Assembly: GCA_964624165.1 (NCBI GenBank)
Contig: CAZUWG010000001.1
Coordinates: 1 to 64,000, forward strand
Direction: 5' to 3'
From: OLB19 sp964624165
Lineage (GTDB): Bacteria; Patescibacteriota; Minisyncoccia; Phycocordibacterales; UBA918
Length of the DNA stretch: 64,000 nt
The notes under the pieces are model-generated. The model was not told the origin of the DNA. It worked only from the letters and a program-made list of their open reading frames with translations, and searched no databases. This document shows, in pieces, positions 15,882 to 25,244 of this stretch; positions within the stretch are counted from its first letter, which is position 1; every line of letters begins with the position of its first letter. The position numbers were made by a program, and so were the translations under genes.

Positions 15882-18083
15882 ATGAAAACAATTCTAAAAA
15901 CATTGACAGCGCTTGGCGCGCTTTTAGTACTCACTGTGCCACTTTTGGTATCTGAAAGCATGCTCTTCCCGTATATTACTGGCAAGAATTTTACTTTTCG
16001 TATTTTAGTTGAGTGCACGGCGGCCGTATGGCTTTTGGTATGTCTCTATGATGTGAGCTTTCGTCCACGAGCGTCGCTTATTTTATGGTCATTTCTGAGT
16101 TTTCTAGCGGTGCTGTTTGTAGCTGACTTAACAGGCGTTGATCCAGTGCGGAGCTTCTGGAGTAATTTTGAACGCATGGAAGGCTTTGTGACCATTGTTC
16201 ACTTTTTTGTTTATTTTCTTATTTTGGCCAGTCTCTTTAAAGAGGGGGTCGTGTATGTGTTTGGTGAGAAGGTGTTATTTTTAGAAGCTTTTTTGTGGAC
16301 GTCGGTAGCAGTAGCGACGGCGGTCGGTATTTCTGCACTGCAACAAATTGGCGATATGGATGGTAGCAATTGGCGAGTCACTGGCACTACTGGCAATGCT
16401 GCGTATATGGCTCTCTATATGCTTTTCTCAGTCTTTATGGCGCTGACACTAAGTATTCGCACGCGGGTACCTTGGAGAAGAAACGTCTTACTGGTCTTGG
16501 CGGCTTTTTTCGCTTTTATGCTTTTGCAGACGGCCACACGTGGGGTGGTGATTGGGTTGGGTGTAAGTGGGTTTGTGACGGCGTTTTATTTGGCGATTTT
16601 TTGGTCAGGCGCACAAAAAGTACGTACGCTCGCACTTTCGGCGACAATAGCGGTCGCGCTTTTAGCCAGCGCGTTGTGGGTGTTTCATGACACGGCCTTT
16701 ATTCAAGACAATCGCATGCTAGCGCGCGCGACCAACATCAACCTAAGCGAACTTACAGTGCGTATGACTGTGTGGGAGGTGGCCTTAGAGGGGGTAAAAG
16801 AGCGACCAGTGTTTGGATGGGGGCAAGATAATTTCCCCATTGTGTTTGCAAAATATTACGATCCCAGTCTCGCCAATCAAGAGCCGTGGTTTGACCGAGC
16901 TCACAACGTATTCCTTGATTGGCTAGTGGCTGGAGGGGTGCTGGGACTCTTGGCGTATTTGGCACTCTTTGCTAGCGCCGCCTGGTACGTACTCTTTTCG
17001 CGGACAGCGGCAGGGAAGGCTCACTTTAGTGTGGTAGAGCAGGCCTTACTCTTTGGTATTTCTGCAGGGTACTTTGTACAAAATCTTGTGGTGTTTGATA
17101 CCTTGATTAGTTATGTCTATTTTGCGGCAATCTTGGCCTATATTCATGCTCGCGTAGGTCAAGAATGGTGGCTCACAAAAGCGACAGTGCTTGCGACTGA
17201 GAAGGTAAGTACGGTAGCATTGCCTCTTGTCGTGATGGCAACTGTGGTGGTGGTATATGTCACTAATGTGCCGCTGATGACAGCAGCGTCTCGAGTCATC
17301 GATGGGATTCGGGCGGAGTCACTTTCGGAGCAAACGACGGCCTTTACAGAGGCGTTTCATGCCAGTGAAGCAGGTAAGCCTGAAGTACTGCGTATGGCGT
17401 CTGAGCGAGTGCGGCAGTTTGTTGCCAATGCTGCAGTCGCTTCTTCCACCAAGGTAACATTGGTTGAGACTATCGACGCCTTGGCGCGTACGAGAACTTA
17501 CAATAAAGAGTTATCAGCGCAGGAATATACCGCTCTTCATAATTTTTACATTGCGGTTGATGGCGAGAGGTCACTGGAATATGCCAAGAAAGCCCGATCA
17601 CTCGGAGAGCAGAAAGTCGACCTGATAATAAACGAAGGAATTGCTTATTATATAATTGGCGATAAAGAGTCGGCTGCAACACTCTGGAGAGAAGCTTATG
17701 AACTTTATAAAGAAGGTCGTAGTGCAGAAAAGTTTTATGCCATCGTTCTTTTACTTGAGGGACGAAGTGATGAGATAGAGAGTACTATTTCGCCGCGTAC
17801 TTTCTCAGATTTGAGCACGGATCAATTTGTTGAGTCGGTGGCGCATCAAGAGAATGCCAATAATTTCTTAAAAACTCTGTACCAAATGCGCATCACAGAC
17901 AGTGAGGCAGCAGAGCGAACATATATCAATCTCGCGATGCTTTACTACAATGAAGGGGAGACTGAAGAGGCGATAGCGACGCTTGTAGCTGCACAAAGTG
18001 CCTTTCCACAGCTTCAAGAAGCGCTGGCGTGTGCGATACGTAATGTCGAAGCTAACGTGCCAATCAATAATGCGTGTGAGTAA
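15882..18083 (+). CDS. O-antigen ligase/polymerase-like membrane protein with TPR-like tail
   Basis: A 733-aa protein. The first ~440 residues contain about 11-13 hydrophobic spans with the Wzy/WaaL signature around PVFGWGQDNFPIVFAKYY and a large periplasmic loop with RAHNVFLDWLVAGG, as in the O-antigen ligase family. The C-terminal ~270 residues are soluble alpha-helical with TPR-like spacing (DLIINEGIAYYIIGDKESA, INLAMLYYNEGETEEA). It probably transfers a lipid-linked glycan to a surface acceptor. Its end overlaps the start of murB by 14 nt. Confidence 0.85.
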   Translation: MKTILKTLTALGALLVLTVPLLVSESMLFPYITGKNFTFRILVECTAAVWLLVCLYDVSFRPRASLILWSFLSFLAVLFVADLTGVDPVRSFWSNFERMEGFVTIVHFFVYFLILASLFKEGVVYVFGEKVLFLEAFLWTSVAVATAVGISALQQIGDMDGSNWRVTGTTGNAAYMALYMLFSVFMALTLSIRTRVPWRRNVLLVLAAFFAFMLLQTATRGVVIGLGVSGFVTAFYLAIFWSGAQKVRTLALSATIAVALLASALWVFHDTAFIQDNRMLARATNINLSELTVRMTVWEVALEGVKERPVFGWGQDNFPIVFAKYYDPSLANQEPWFDRAHNVFLDWLVAGGVLGLLAYLALFASAAWYVLFSRTAAGKAHFSVVEQALLFGISAGYFVQNLVVFDTLISYVYFAAILAYIHARVGQEWWLTKATVLATEKVSTVALPLVVMATVVVVYVTNVPLMTAASRVIDGIRAESLSEQTTAFTEAFHASEAGKPEVLRMASERVRQFVANAAVASSTKVTLVETIDALARTRTYNKELSAQEYTALHNFYIAVDGERSLEYAKKARSLGEQKVDLIINEGIAYYIIGDKESAATLWREAYELYKEGRSAEKFYAIVLLLEGRSDEIESTISPRTFSDLSTDQFVESVAHQENANNFLKTLYQMRITDSEAAERTYINLAMLYYNEGETEEAIATLVAAQSAFPQLQEALACAIRNVEANVPINNACE

Positions 18084-19208
18084 TAATCAACCAGGCATAT
18101 ACCTTAAAGACCATACTACCTTTAAGCTAGGCGGTGAGGCAGAGGTGTTTGTGTCGGTCACGACAAAAGATGAACTAAAGACGGCGCTTTTAAAAGCCCG
18201 TCAAGCTGGTCTGCCGGTCACGATTTTGGGTGGCGGTTCAAATATCCTTGCGAGCGATACTGGCGTGCCTGGGATGGTGATTAAGATGGCGATCGTCGGG
18301 CGGGAGTATCGACAAGATGGTGACGTGATACTTTGTACTTACGGAGCGGGCGAGTTGCTTGATGAGGTGGTTGAGGAAGTGGTTGATCGCGGTTGGTGGG
18401 GGATTGAAAATCTTTCGGCTATTCCTGGTACAGTTGGAGCAACGCCGATTCAGAACGTCGGTGCCTACGGAGTTGAGATTGCGGATGTATTTTTGTCGCT
18501 GACAGCAATACAGCTTGAGACTGGCGAAGAGCGTGTCTTTGCCCATAAGGAGTGTGAGTTTTCGTATCGGGACTCATTTTTCAAAAGCGAAGCTGGGAAG
18601 CTTTGGTGTGTGGTGGCGGGGGGGGGTGGCTGGGAATCCACCCCAGAGACACCGCAATAGTAACNNNNNNNNNNTTGGGGTAAAATTTTTACAAACGCTA
18701 AGCTGGTATTTTTTGGTTTGTGGGGGCTGGGACGCTTCGCGACCCCGCCACGGCGACTCCGCAGATTTCCTACAAAGATCTCCAGGCGCATTTTCTAAAG
18801 ACGCCACCCACTCATCCTCAGGAAGTACGTGATGTGGTAATGCGGGTACGAGCTGAAAAGTTTCCAGACTGGCACGTAGTTGGTACGGCGGGATCATTTT
18901 TTAAGAATCCTATAATTACAGTCGAACACTTTCTATTACTTAAGAAACGGTATCCTGATTTGCCAGGGTTTTCAATTGATGAGGAGCACGTTAAAGTGCC
19001 ACTTGGATATATTTTAGATAAATTGTTAGAGCTACGAGGTGTGTATAAAGGGAATGTAGGCTGCTTTGAGGGTCAGGCGCTTGTTGCGGTCACTACGTCA
19101 GCTGCTACCACAGTAGAGGTGATTGCGTTTGCCTCTTTTGTTGCTTTAGAAGTGAAAAAAGCAACTGATATCGATATAGAGTGGGAAGTGACGCGGGTCG
19201 GCTTCTAA
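18070..19208 (+). CDS. murB: UDP-N-acetylenolpyruvoylglucosamine reductase, interrupted by an assembly gap
   Basis: MurB reduces UDP-GlcNAc-enolpyruvate to UDP-MurNAc with FAD and NADPH. The N-terminal part (ATG 18070) shows FAD-binding LGGGSNILA, SAIPGTVGATPIQNVGAYGVE and the catalytic SYRDSFFK. The C-terminal part (about 18770-19208) has AGSFFKNP and the GVYKGNVGCFEGQAL end block. Between them, 18605-18760 is unreliable: a G-run, an in-frame stop (18658) and ten N (18665-18674). The gene is most likely intact in the organism and broken only in this assembly. Together with murC and murD it completes three precursor steps in this segment. Confidence 0.85.
18665..18674. other. Assembly gap (10 N) inside murB
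   Basis: Ten N flanked by low-quality G-rich sequence (G-run about 18618-18626) that breaks the murB reading frame. Confidence 0.95.
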
Positions 19209-19231
19209 GTCGTGCCTTCTCTTACTAAAAG

Positions 19232-19240
19232 TGCTATCAT
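19232..19240 (+). promoter_or_regulatory. secA extended -10, near-leaderless
   Basis: TGCTATCAT ends 9 nt before the ATG at 19250. Confidence 0.55.
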
Positions 19241-19249
19241 ACCGTCATT

Positions 19250-21769
19250 ATGGCATTTTTAGATAGTATTTTCGGACCTTCTTATAAGAAAGCATTAAAA
19301 ACAATTACTCCTCTCGTACAAAAAATCAATGCACTCGAGCCTACACTCGAGGCACTTAGTGATGAGGAGTTGCGCGATAAAACGCGAGAATTTAAAGAGC
19401 GCTTAGCTGCAGGGGAAACGCTTGACGATCTTTTGCCTGAGGCATTTGCAGCCGTGCGTGAGGCTGCCAAGCGTACGCTGGGTATGCGGCATTACGACGT
19501 GCAACTTATCGGCGGGGTTATCCTCCATCGCGGCATGATTACTGAGATGCGTACTGGTGAGGGGAAAACGCTCGTTGGAACGCTACCGACATATCTCAAC
19601 GCTCTTTTAGGAGAAGGGGTTCATGTGGTGACGGTCAATGATTACCTTTCTCGGCGCGACGCGGTATGGATGGGGCAGGTGTACTATGCGCTTGGTTTAA
19701 GTATTGGCGTTATCAATCACAACGCTTCGTTCTTATATAAAGAGGTGCCGGCAGAGGATGTTGTGCGAGACGAAGAGGGTGATTACAAGGTTTTTGATGA
19801 TTTCTTGTCTGCGTCAACACGACAAGAGGCTTATGCAGCAGATGTCACCTACGGTACCAATAACGAATTCGGGTTTGATTATTTGCGCGACAATATTGAG
19901 TTTGATAAAGCCAACCTTCGCCAACGCGAGCACTCATTCGCGATTGTGGACGAGATCGACTCTATCTTGATCGACGAAGCCCGTACACCGTTGATCATCT
20001 CAGCACCAGCACCAGAAGGTGAGAGTTTTTATATTCCGTTTGCGAAGCTCGCGGCAACGTTAAAAAACGATGTGCATTACACTGTCGACGAAAAACTAAA
20101 GAGCGTCGCACTTACTGATGAAGGGATTGAGGCAGCAGAAAAAGAGCTGGGCGTAGAGAATATTTATACCGAACGGGGCATGAAGTATGTCCATCATCTT
20201 GAGACTGCGGTACGGGCCAAGGCGCTGTATCAGCGTGATAAAGAATACGTAGTACGAGACGGGGAGGTGATGATTGTCGATGAGTTTACTGGTCGTCTAC
20301 AACCAGGGCGACGTTGGAGTGATGGACTACACCAGGCGATTGAAGCAAAAGAAGGGGTGCGTATCCAAAGAGAGACCCGTACGTACGCGTCAATCACCTA
20401 CCAAAACTATTTCCGTATGTACAAGAAGCTCTCAGGTATGACGGGGACAGCCCTCACTTCTCAAGAAGAATTTTATACGGTGTATGGACTCGATGTAGTG
20501 CCGGTACCCACCAACCGCCCCGTCAAGCGACTAGATAGAAACGACCTTATTTTCCAAACCGAAAAAGGAAAATTGACGGCAGTCATTAACAAGATTAAAG
20601 AAGTAAATAAAAAAGGACAGCCGATTTTGGTGGGCTCAGCTTCAATTGATAAAAACGAAGAGCTGTCTATCGCACTTAAAAAAGCGGGCGTGGCTCATGA
20701 AGCCCTCAACGCAAAAAATCACGAACGAGAGGGAGAGATTATTGCTGACGCTGGTCGAAAAGGGGCGGTCACACTCGCTACCAACCTCGCCGGACGAGGT
20801 GTAGACATCAAGCTAGGTGGCGCCAATGCGGATGAAGCAGAAGCAGAAGCCATCAAATCTTTCGGCGGGCTTTTTGTACTCGGTACGGAACGGCACGAGG
20901 CGCGACGCATCGACAACCAGCTGCGCGGACGTTCAGGTCGTCAGGGAGATCCTGGAGAGACGCAGTTTTTTGTTTCGATGGAGGATCAACTAATGCGAGT
21001 GTTTGGTGGCGATCGTCTCAAGTCGCTGATGGGGACGTTTAAAATCCCAGAGGATCAGCCGATAGAAAACGGCATGATCTCGCGACAACTCGAGGGAGCG
21101 CAGACTCGTATCGAAGGGTTTCACTTTGATTCAAGAAAACAAGTGTTGGCCTACGACGATATTCTGAATAAGCAGCGACAGGTGATTTATACCCGGCGAC
21201 GTAAGCTTTTAATGGGCGGCTCGGGCGAAGTCAACGTTGTCTTGGACGAAGTTTTTCGAGCACACCCAGATGCAGTCTCTTTAATTAAAGAGAAGGCGGC
21301 TTCTTTTTCAGAAGGAGAGTGGCATGAGCTCGTGCGTAAGGTTGTTCTACAGGTGATGGATACAATCTGGGTAGAACACCTTGAGGTCATGCAGTATACT
21401 CGCTCAAGTGTAAACCTTCGTGCCTATGGACAGAAAGATCCTCTCAACGAATATCGCAAAGAAGGCAATCGTCTCTTTAGAGAAATGAATGAATCCATTT
21501 TATATCGAATTGCTGAAGTGTTGCCAAAAATTGAAAAACGAGTGGTAGAAAAAGAAGAAGAAGAATTGATCAAAGAGAAGCAGCAGATTCAAGAATCAGG
21601 TGGCACCTCAGCAATGAGTGCGCCGAGTCGCCAGCCTAGGGAGACAGAGAAAACATTTGGTCGCAATGACATAGTAACAATCAAAAAAGCCGGAGAAACA
21701 AAAGAAATGAAATTCAAAAAAGCTGAGCTACTACTTGAAGATGGGTGGGAAATTGTTACGAAAAAATAG
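19250..21769 (+). CDS. secA: Protein translocase ATPase SecA
   Basis: An 839-aa motor of the Sec export pathway, acting at the membrane with SecYEG. Seen: Walker A MRTGEGKT, DYLSRRDA, TYGTNNEFGFDYLRDN, Walker B IVDEIDSILIDEARTPLI, the GMTGTA motif, the helicase-domain TNLAGRGVDIKLGG, and GTERHEARRIDNQLRGRSGRQGDPG. Length is close to the usual 840-900. The tail is charged and ends without the CxC...CH zinc site, as in many SecA proteins that do not use SecB. It exports the many signal-peptide proteins in the window. A small operon follows (5-nt gap to the next gene). Confidence 0.97.
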   Translation: MAFLDSIFGPSYKKALKTITPLVQKINALEPTLEALSDEELRDKTREFKERLAAGETLDDLLPEAFAAVREAAKRTLGMRHYDVQLIGGVILHRGMITEMRTGEGKTLVGTLPTYLNALLGEGVHVVTVNDYLSRRDAVWMGQVYYALGLSIGVINHNASFLYKEVPAEDVVRDEEGDYKVFDDFLSASTRQEAYAADVTYGTNNEFGFDYLRDNIEFDKANLRQREHSFAIVDEIDSILIDEARTPLIISAPAPEGESFYIPFAKLAATLKNDVHYTVDEKLKSVALTDEGIEAAEKELGVENIYTERGMKYVHHLETAVRAKALYQRDKEYVVRDGEVMIVDEFTGRLQPGRRWSDGLHQAIEAKEGVRIQRETRTYASITYQNYFRMYKKLSGMTGTALTSQEEFYTVYGLDVVPVPTNRPVKRLDRNDLIFQTEKGKLTAVINKIKEVNKKGQPILVGSASIDKNEELSIALKKAGVAHEALNAKNHEREGEIIADAGRKGAVTLATNLAGRGVDIKLGGANADEAEAEAIKSFGGLFVLGTERHEARRIDNQLRGRSGRQGDPGETQFFVSMEDQLMRVFGGDRLKSLMGTFKIPEDQPIENGMISRQLEGAQTRIEGFHFDSRKQVLAYDDILNKQRQVIYTRRRKLLMGGSGEVNVVLDEVFRAHPDAVSLIKEKAASFSEGEWHELVRKVVLQVMDTIWVEHLEVMQYTRSSVNLRAYGQKDPLNEYRKEGNRLFREMNESILYRIAEVLPKIEKRVVEKEEEELIKEKQQIQESGGTSAMSAPSRQPRETEKTFGRNDIVTIKKAGETKEMKFKKAELLLEDGWEIVTKK

Positions 21770-21774
21770 ATTGT

Positions 21775-22299
21775 ATGCATGTTACTTTGCTTTTAGGTAC
21801 GGCCAGAGATGGAGCGCAGTCAATCAATGTAGCTAATGAGCTGGCGGTGCGCCTTAAGGCGCACCGCGTTAGCTTTGATTATATTAAAACAGGTGAGCTG
21901 CTCTTAAATGCTCATACTATCCCGTCTTGGAGTGAGCAACAGAATGCATCCCAGGAAAGATGGAGAGCTCAGGTGAAAAAGACCGATGTGTTTGTAATGG
22001 TGTTGCCAGAGTATAACCACAGTTTCCCTGGAGAGTGGAAGCTGTTGGTAGACATGTTGGCAGTCAAGGAATATAGCGGCAAGCAAGTGAGCATGGTAAC
22101 AGTCTCGTCGGGCAATTTTGCTGGAGTGCGTGTGATGGAACAGGTATTGCCTGTGTTAGTTTATCTTGAGTTTAAAATTGCCTCCGAACGACTTCATATT
22201 GGAAAGGTGAAAGAAGTATTCGAGCATGGTATGCTAAAAGATGAACATGTCAGTGAACGCATCGACAGCTTTGTTAATAATTTAGTATCTTCTTTTTAA
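21775..22299 (+). CDS. NAD(P)H-dependent FMN reductase-like flavodoxin-fold protein
   Basis: A 174-aa flavodoxin-fold protein: HVTLLLGTARDGAQS (FMN phosphate loop, residues 2-16), VMVLPEYNHSFPG (the YNxSxPG motif of the NADPH-dependent FMN reductase family) and VTVSSGNFAGVRVMEQ. It probably reduces flavins or quinones in the cytoplasm. ATG 21775 is preferred because the fold's first strand begins there, 5 nt after secA. The coding DNA holds a perfect 24-bp palindrome (21844-21867). Confidence 0.85.
   Translation: MHVTLLLGTARDGAQSINVANELAVRLKAHRVSFDYIKTGELLLNAHTIPSWSEQQNASQERWRAQVKKTDVFVMVLPEYNHSFPGEWKLLVDMLAVKEYSGKQVSMVTVSSGNFAGVRVMEQVLPVLVYLEFKIASERLHIGKVKEVFEHGMLKDEHVSERIDSFVNNLVSSF
21844..21867. 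repeat. Perfect 24-bp palindrome inside a coding region
   Basis: GCGGTGCGCCTT is followed directly by its exact reverse complement, with no loop. It encodes part of the first helix of the FMN reductase-like protein. Confidence 0.9.
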
Positions 22300-22301
22300 T
22301 T

Positions 22302-22640
22302 ATGGTTTCTTTTCTTACGCGATTAGCGATTGCAGCAGCGGCGGTGATGGTGGCTGCGTATATTGTGCCTGGTATCGTAGTGACGGGTATCTACGCGGCG
22401 GTTATTACCGCTCTGGTATTGGGTGTAGTAAATATCTTGGTACGGCCAGTCTTAGTGATACTCACCTTGCCGATAACCATCCTTACACTCGGACTATTTC
22501 TCTTTGTCATCAATGCAGCGTTGCTCCTTTTTGTAGCTTCTTTCATAGAAGGGTTTGCGGTTGAGGGATTCTTGGCAGCGTTATTGGGGTCGGTACTCAT
22601 TTCCGTCGTGACAAGTCTTGGAAATAAAATGATAGCCTAG
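22302..22640 (+). CDS. Phage_holin_4_2/YvlD-like four-span membrane protein
   Basis: A 112-aa protein made almost wholly of four hydrophobic segments. It has the family's NILVRPVLVILTLPITILTLGLF core and the ending GSVLISVVTSLGNK. Despite the Pfam name it is a chromosomal membrane protein family, not evidence of a prophage. The role is unknown; in Bacillus, YvlD-type proteins belong to envelope-stress operons. It starts 2 nt after the FMN reductase-like gene. Confidence 0.85.
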   Translation: MVSFLTRLAIAAAAVMVAAYIVPGIVVTGIYAAVITALVLGVVNILVRPVLVILTLPITILTLGLFLFVINAALLLFVASFIEGFAVEGFLAALLGSVLISVVTSLGNKMIA

Positions 22641-22671
22641 CAGGCGATTTTGTGGTATACATCATGTATAG

Positions 22672-22695
22672 AGCCTCTTAATAAAGAGGCTTTTT
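22672..22695 (+). terminator. Intrinsic terminator or attenuator before obg
   Basis: AGCCTCTT (22672-22679), loop AATA, AAGAGGCT (22684-22691), then T5 (22691-22695), ending 7 nt before the obg ATG. A TATACA box (22656-22661) upstream would start transcripts that run straight into it. Confidence 0.8.
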
Positions 22696-22702
22696 ACTAT
22701 CT

Positions 22703-23677
22703 ATGTCTACATTTGTTGATCAGCTTAATATTACCGCAAGCGCCGGAAACGGTGGTGACGGCGTGGTGCGCTGGCGCCATGAAAAATTTAAAGCCAAGGG
22801 CGGTCCCGCAGGCGGCAACGGCGGCAACGGGGGGAGTTTTTATGTTCGTGCCGTTCGCGATGTGGCTCGTCTTAGTAAGTATACAGGTAAGCTTTCTTTT
22901 GCGGCTGAGCATGGAGCTCCGGGTCGGGGTTTAAGTCAACACGGAAAAAACGGTGAAGATTTTTATCTGGAAATCCCAATCGGCTCTCGAGTCACTGATG
23001 TAGCTAGCGGACAAAGTTTTGAACTTTTAGAGGAGGGGCAAGAAGTAAAAATTTTACGCGGTGGTCGTGGTGGCTATGGGAATGAACACTTCAAGACTTC
23101 TACCAATCGCTCTCCACAAGAGGCGGTGAAAGGAACTAAAGGCGAAGTAGGGGAGTTTTTGATAGAACTCAGTCTGGTTGTTGATATTGGATTGGTGGGC
23201 TTTCCAAATGCAGGTAAATCGACCCTAATCAACCTGCTTACAAACGCAAAATCAGAAGTCGGTGCGTACCAGTTTACTACCAAGGTACCCCATTTGGGAG
23301 CATTTTACGGTTTTTTAATTGCCGATATCCCAGGACTGATTGAAGGAGCTTCAAAAAATAAAGGGCTTGGCCATACCTTTCTCCGACATATCACAAAGAC
23401 AAAAATGATCCTTCATTTAGTCTCTTTAGAATCAGAGGATTTAGAGCGAGATTATCGAATTATACGCAATGAATTAGCCACATATTCCGAAGTTCTGGCG
23501 GATAAGGAAGAAGTAATAGTGCTTACTAAGAGTGACCTAGTCACTAAAGAAGAGTTGAAGGAGGCACTTAAAATATTTGACAAAAATGAGAATCATGTGT
23601 TTGTAATAAGCCAAAATGATGCGTCTAGTGTGAAAGATTTGCGCGATGAGCTTGTGAGGACTCTTGAAAATCGTTAG
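22703..23677 (+). CDS. obg: Obg/CgtA GTPase, short form
   Basis: A 324-aa ribosome-assembly GTPase. The Gly-rich Obg domain (FVDQLNITASAGNGGDGVVRW..., GGPAGGNGGNGG) is followed by a G domain with G1 GFPNAGKST, a G3 DIPGLIEGA and G4 TKSD. It ends soon after the G domain, so the C-terminal OCT domain of many Obg proteins is missing. It helps 50S maturation and couples growth to GTP. A terminator-like hairpin lies just upstream of its start. Confidence 0.95.
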   Translation: MSTFVDQLNITASAGNGGDGVVRWRHEKFKAKGGPAGGNGGNGGSFYVRAVRDVARLSKYTGKLSFAAEHGAPGRGLSQHGKNGEDFYLEIPIGSRVTDVASGQSFELLEEGQEVKILRGGRGGYGNEHFKTSTNRSPQEAVKGTKGEVGEFLIELSLVVDIGLVGFPNAGKSTLINLLTNAKSEVGAYQFTTKVPHLGAFYGFLIADIPGLIEGASKNKGLGHTFLRHITKTKMILHLVSLESEDLERDYRIIRNELATYSEVLADKEEVIVLTKSDLVTKEELKEALKIFDKNENHVFVISQNDASSVKDLRDELVRTLENR

Positions 23678-23745
23678 TATTAATCATAAAGAGGTTCATA
23701 CAAAAGAGTGATTAGTAGAAAATAATGTACCCCCAAGTAAAACGT

Positions 23746-25170
23746 ATGTCAGACTATACGACGACAATAGGAATTGAAGTTCATGTTGAACTAAAAACAA
23801 AAAGTAAAATGTTTTGTGGTTGCAAAAATGCACCACATGAAAGTGAACCCAATGCAAATATTTGTCCAGTATGTACAGCGCAACCTGGAACCCTGCCGGT
23901 GGTAAATAAAGAAGCGGTAAAAAAAGTGCTCGAGGTAGGGGTGGCAATAGGGGGAGAGATCGCTGAGTTTACAGAATTCGATCGTAAAAATTATTTTTAT
24001 CCTGACATACCGAAGGCGTATCAAATTAGTCAGTACGCCTACCCATTAATAAAGGGAGGAAGAGTGTTGGGGGTAGATATTACTCGTATACATCTCGAAG
24101 AGGATACAGCCCGTTCGCAACATACGAATGATACGACAAGTTTGGTTGATTTCAATCGAGCGGGGGTGCCGCTGATGGAGCTGGTGACAGAGCCGGTTAT
24201 TCACTCGCCAGAAGAAGCGGGAGAATTTGCAAGAGAGTTGCAATTACTTTTGCGTATGCTGGGTGCATCAGATGCAAATATGGAGCGAGGAGAAATGAGA
24301 GTTGAGGCAAATATTTCTGTTAGTAAAACTGATGATCTCGGCACCAAGGTTGAGGTTAAAAATCTCAACTCCTTTAAAGTACTTGAGGCAGCCATCACGT
24401 TTGAAGTAAAACGGCAGATCGCCTTACTTGAAGAAGGTGGGCAAGTAGTGCAGGAGACAAGAGGCTGGAACGATGCGAAAGGTACAACTTACTCACAGCG
24501 TATCAAAGAGACTGCTGATGACTATCGATATTTTCCAGACCCAGACATTACCAAGTTTGACCTCAGCCAGGTGAAGGAATTTGAGAAAGCTGGGTTAGCC
24601 GAGAAACTACCTAAATTAGCCACAGAATTAAGATATGTGTACAGTAATCTCGGGTTGAAGACTGACCAGATCGATACTATTTTGCATGACGAGATGCTTA
24701 GAAATTACTTCCAAGCCCTTGAGGTGAAGATGTCTGAAGGCCAGATTGATGAAGTCGTTCTCTCCTTGGCTGCAAATTATCTCACTAGCGACATCTTGCC
24801 TCTGATTGAGACTTGGGAGCATTTTCATCTTAAGGGCTCGGAGGATAGTTTCCTTGAGCTAATGGAGCTTCTCTATAAAAAAGAGATTGGTTCTCGAGTG
24901 GCTAAAGATCTTTTACCTGAGGTCCTTAAAGAACACATTGCCGTTGCGAGTGTTCTAGACGAAAGAGGTTTACGTCAGGATTCTGACGCAGGCGGTCTTT
25001 TGGAAATTGTTAAAACACTTCTGCTTGATCATCCAAAAGTAGTAGAAGATTACAAAAATGGCAATGAAAATGCTGCTAAGTTTCTTGTCGGACAAGGAAT
25101 GAAGGTGACAAAGGGAACTGCCAATCCGGAAGTACTCGCAGCGCTGGTGATTGAGGAATTGGGTAAATAG
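23746..25170 (+). CDS. gatB: Asp-tRNA(Asn)/Glu-tRNA(Gln) amidotransferase subunit B
   Basis: A 474-aa protein. It begins MSDYTTTIGIEVHVELKT, carries the cradle-domain signatures CPVCTAQPGTLPVVN, FDRKNYFYPDIPKAYQISQ, HLEEDTA, DFNRAGVPLMELVTEP and YRYFPDPDI, and ends in the helical GatB/YqeY domain (ALVIEELGK). GatB transfers ammonia made by GatA to the mischarged tRNA, so this organism probably makes Gln-tRNA or Asn-tRNA indirectly. gatA and gatC are not in the window. I prefer the ATG at 23746 over 23725 because the family starts there. Confidence 0.95.
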   Translation: MSDYTTTIGIEVHVELKTKSKMFCGCKNAPHESEPNANICPVCTAQPGTLPVVNKEAVKKVLEVGVAIGGEIAEFTEFDRKNYFYPDIPKAYQISQYAYPLIKGGRVLGVDITRIHLEEDTARSQHTNDTTSLVDFNRAGVPLMELVTEPVIHSPEEAGEFARELQLLLRMLGASDANMERGEMRVEANISVSKTDDLGTKVEVKNLNSFKVLEAAITFEVKRQIALLEEGGQVVQETRGWNDAKGTTYSQRIKETADDYRYFPDPDITKFDLSQVKEFEKAGLAEKLPKLATELRYVYSNLGLKTDQIDTILHDEMLRNYFQALEVKMSEGQIDEVVLSLAANYLTSDILPLIETWEHFHLKGSEDSFLELMELLYKKEIGSRVAKDLLPEVLKEHIAVASVLDERGLRQDSDAGGLLEIVKTLLLDHPKVVEDYKNGNENAAKFLVGQGMKVTKGTANPEVLAALVIEELGK

Positions 25171-25244
25171 TATGAGCAATCAGAGAAGCTATGCACAGCG
25201 GTTTGGGCTGCTGTTTTTTAGATATGGTAAAATCTCGTCTATAC

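Noticed and set aside
18070..19208. murB as a genuine pseudogene
   Set aside because: The frame break coincides exactly with ten N and homopolymer junk; both halves are well conserved.
22302..22640. Phage holin as evidence of a prophage
   Set aside because: The family is a common chromosomal membrane protein, and no other phage gene is nearby.
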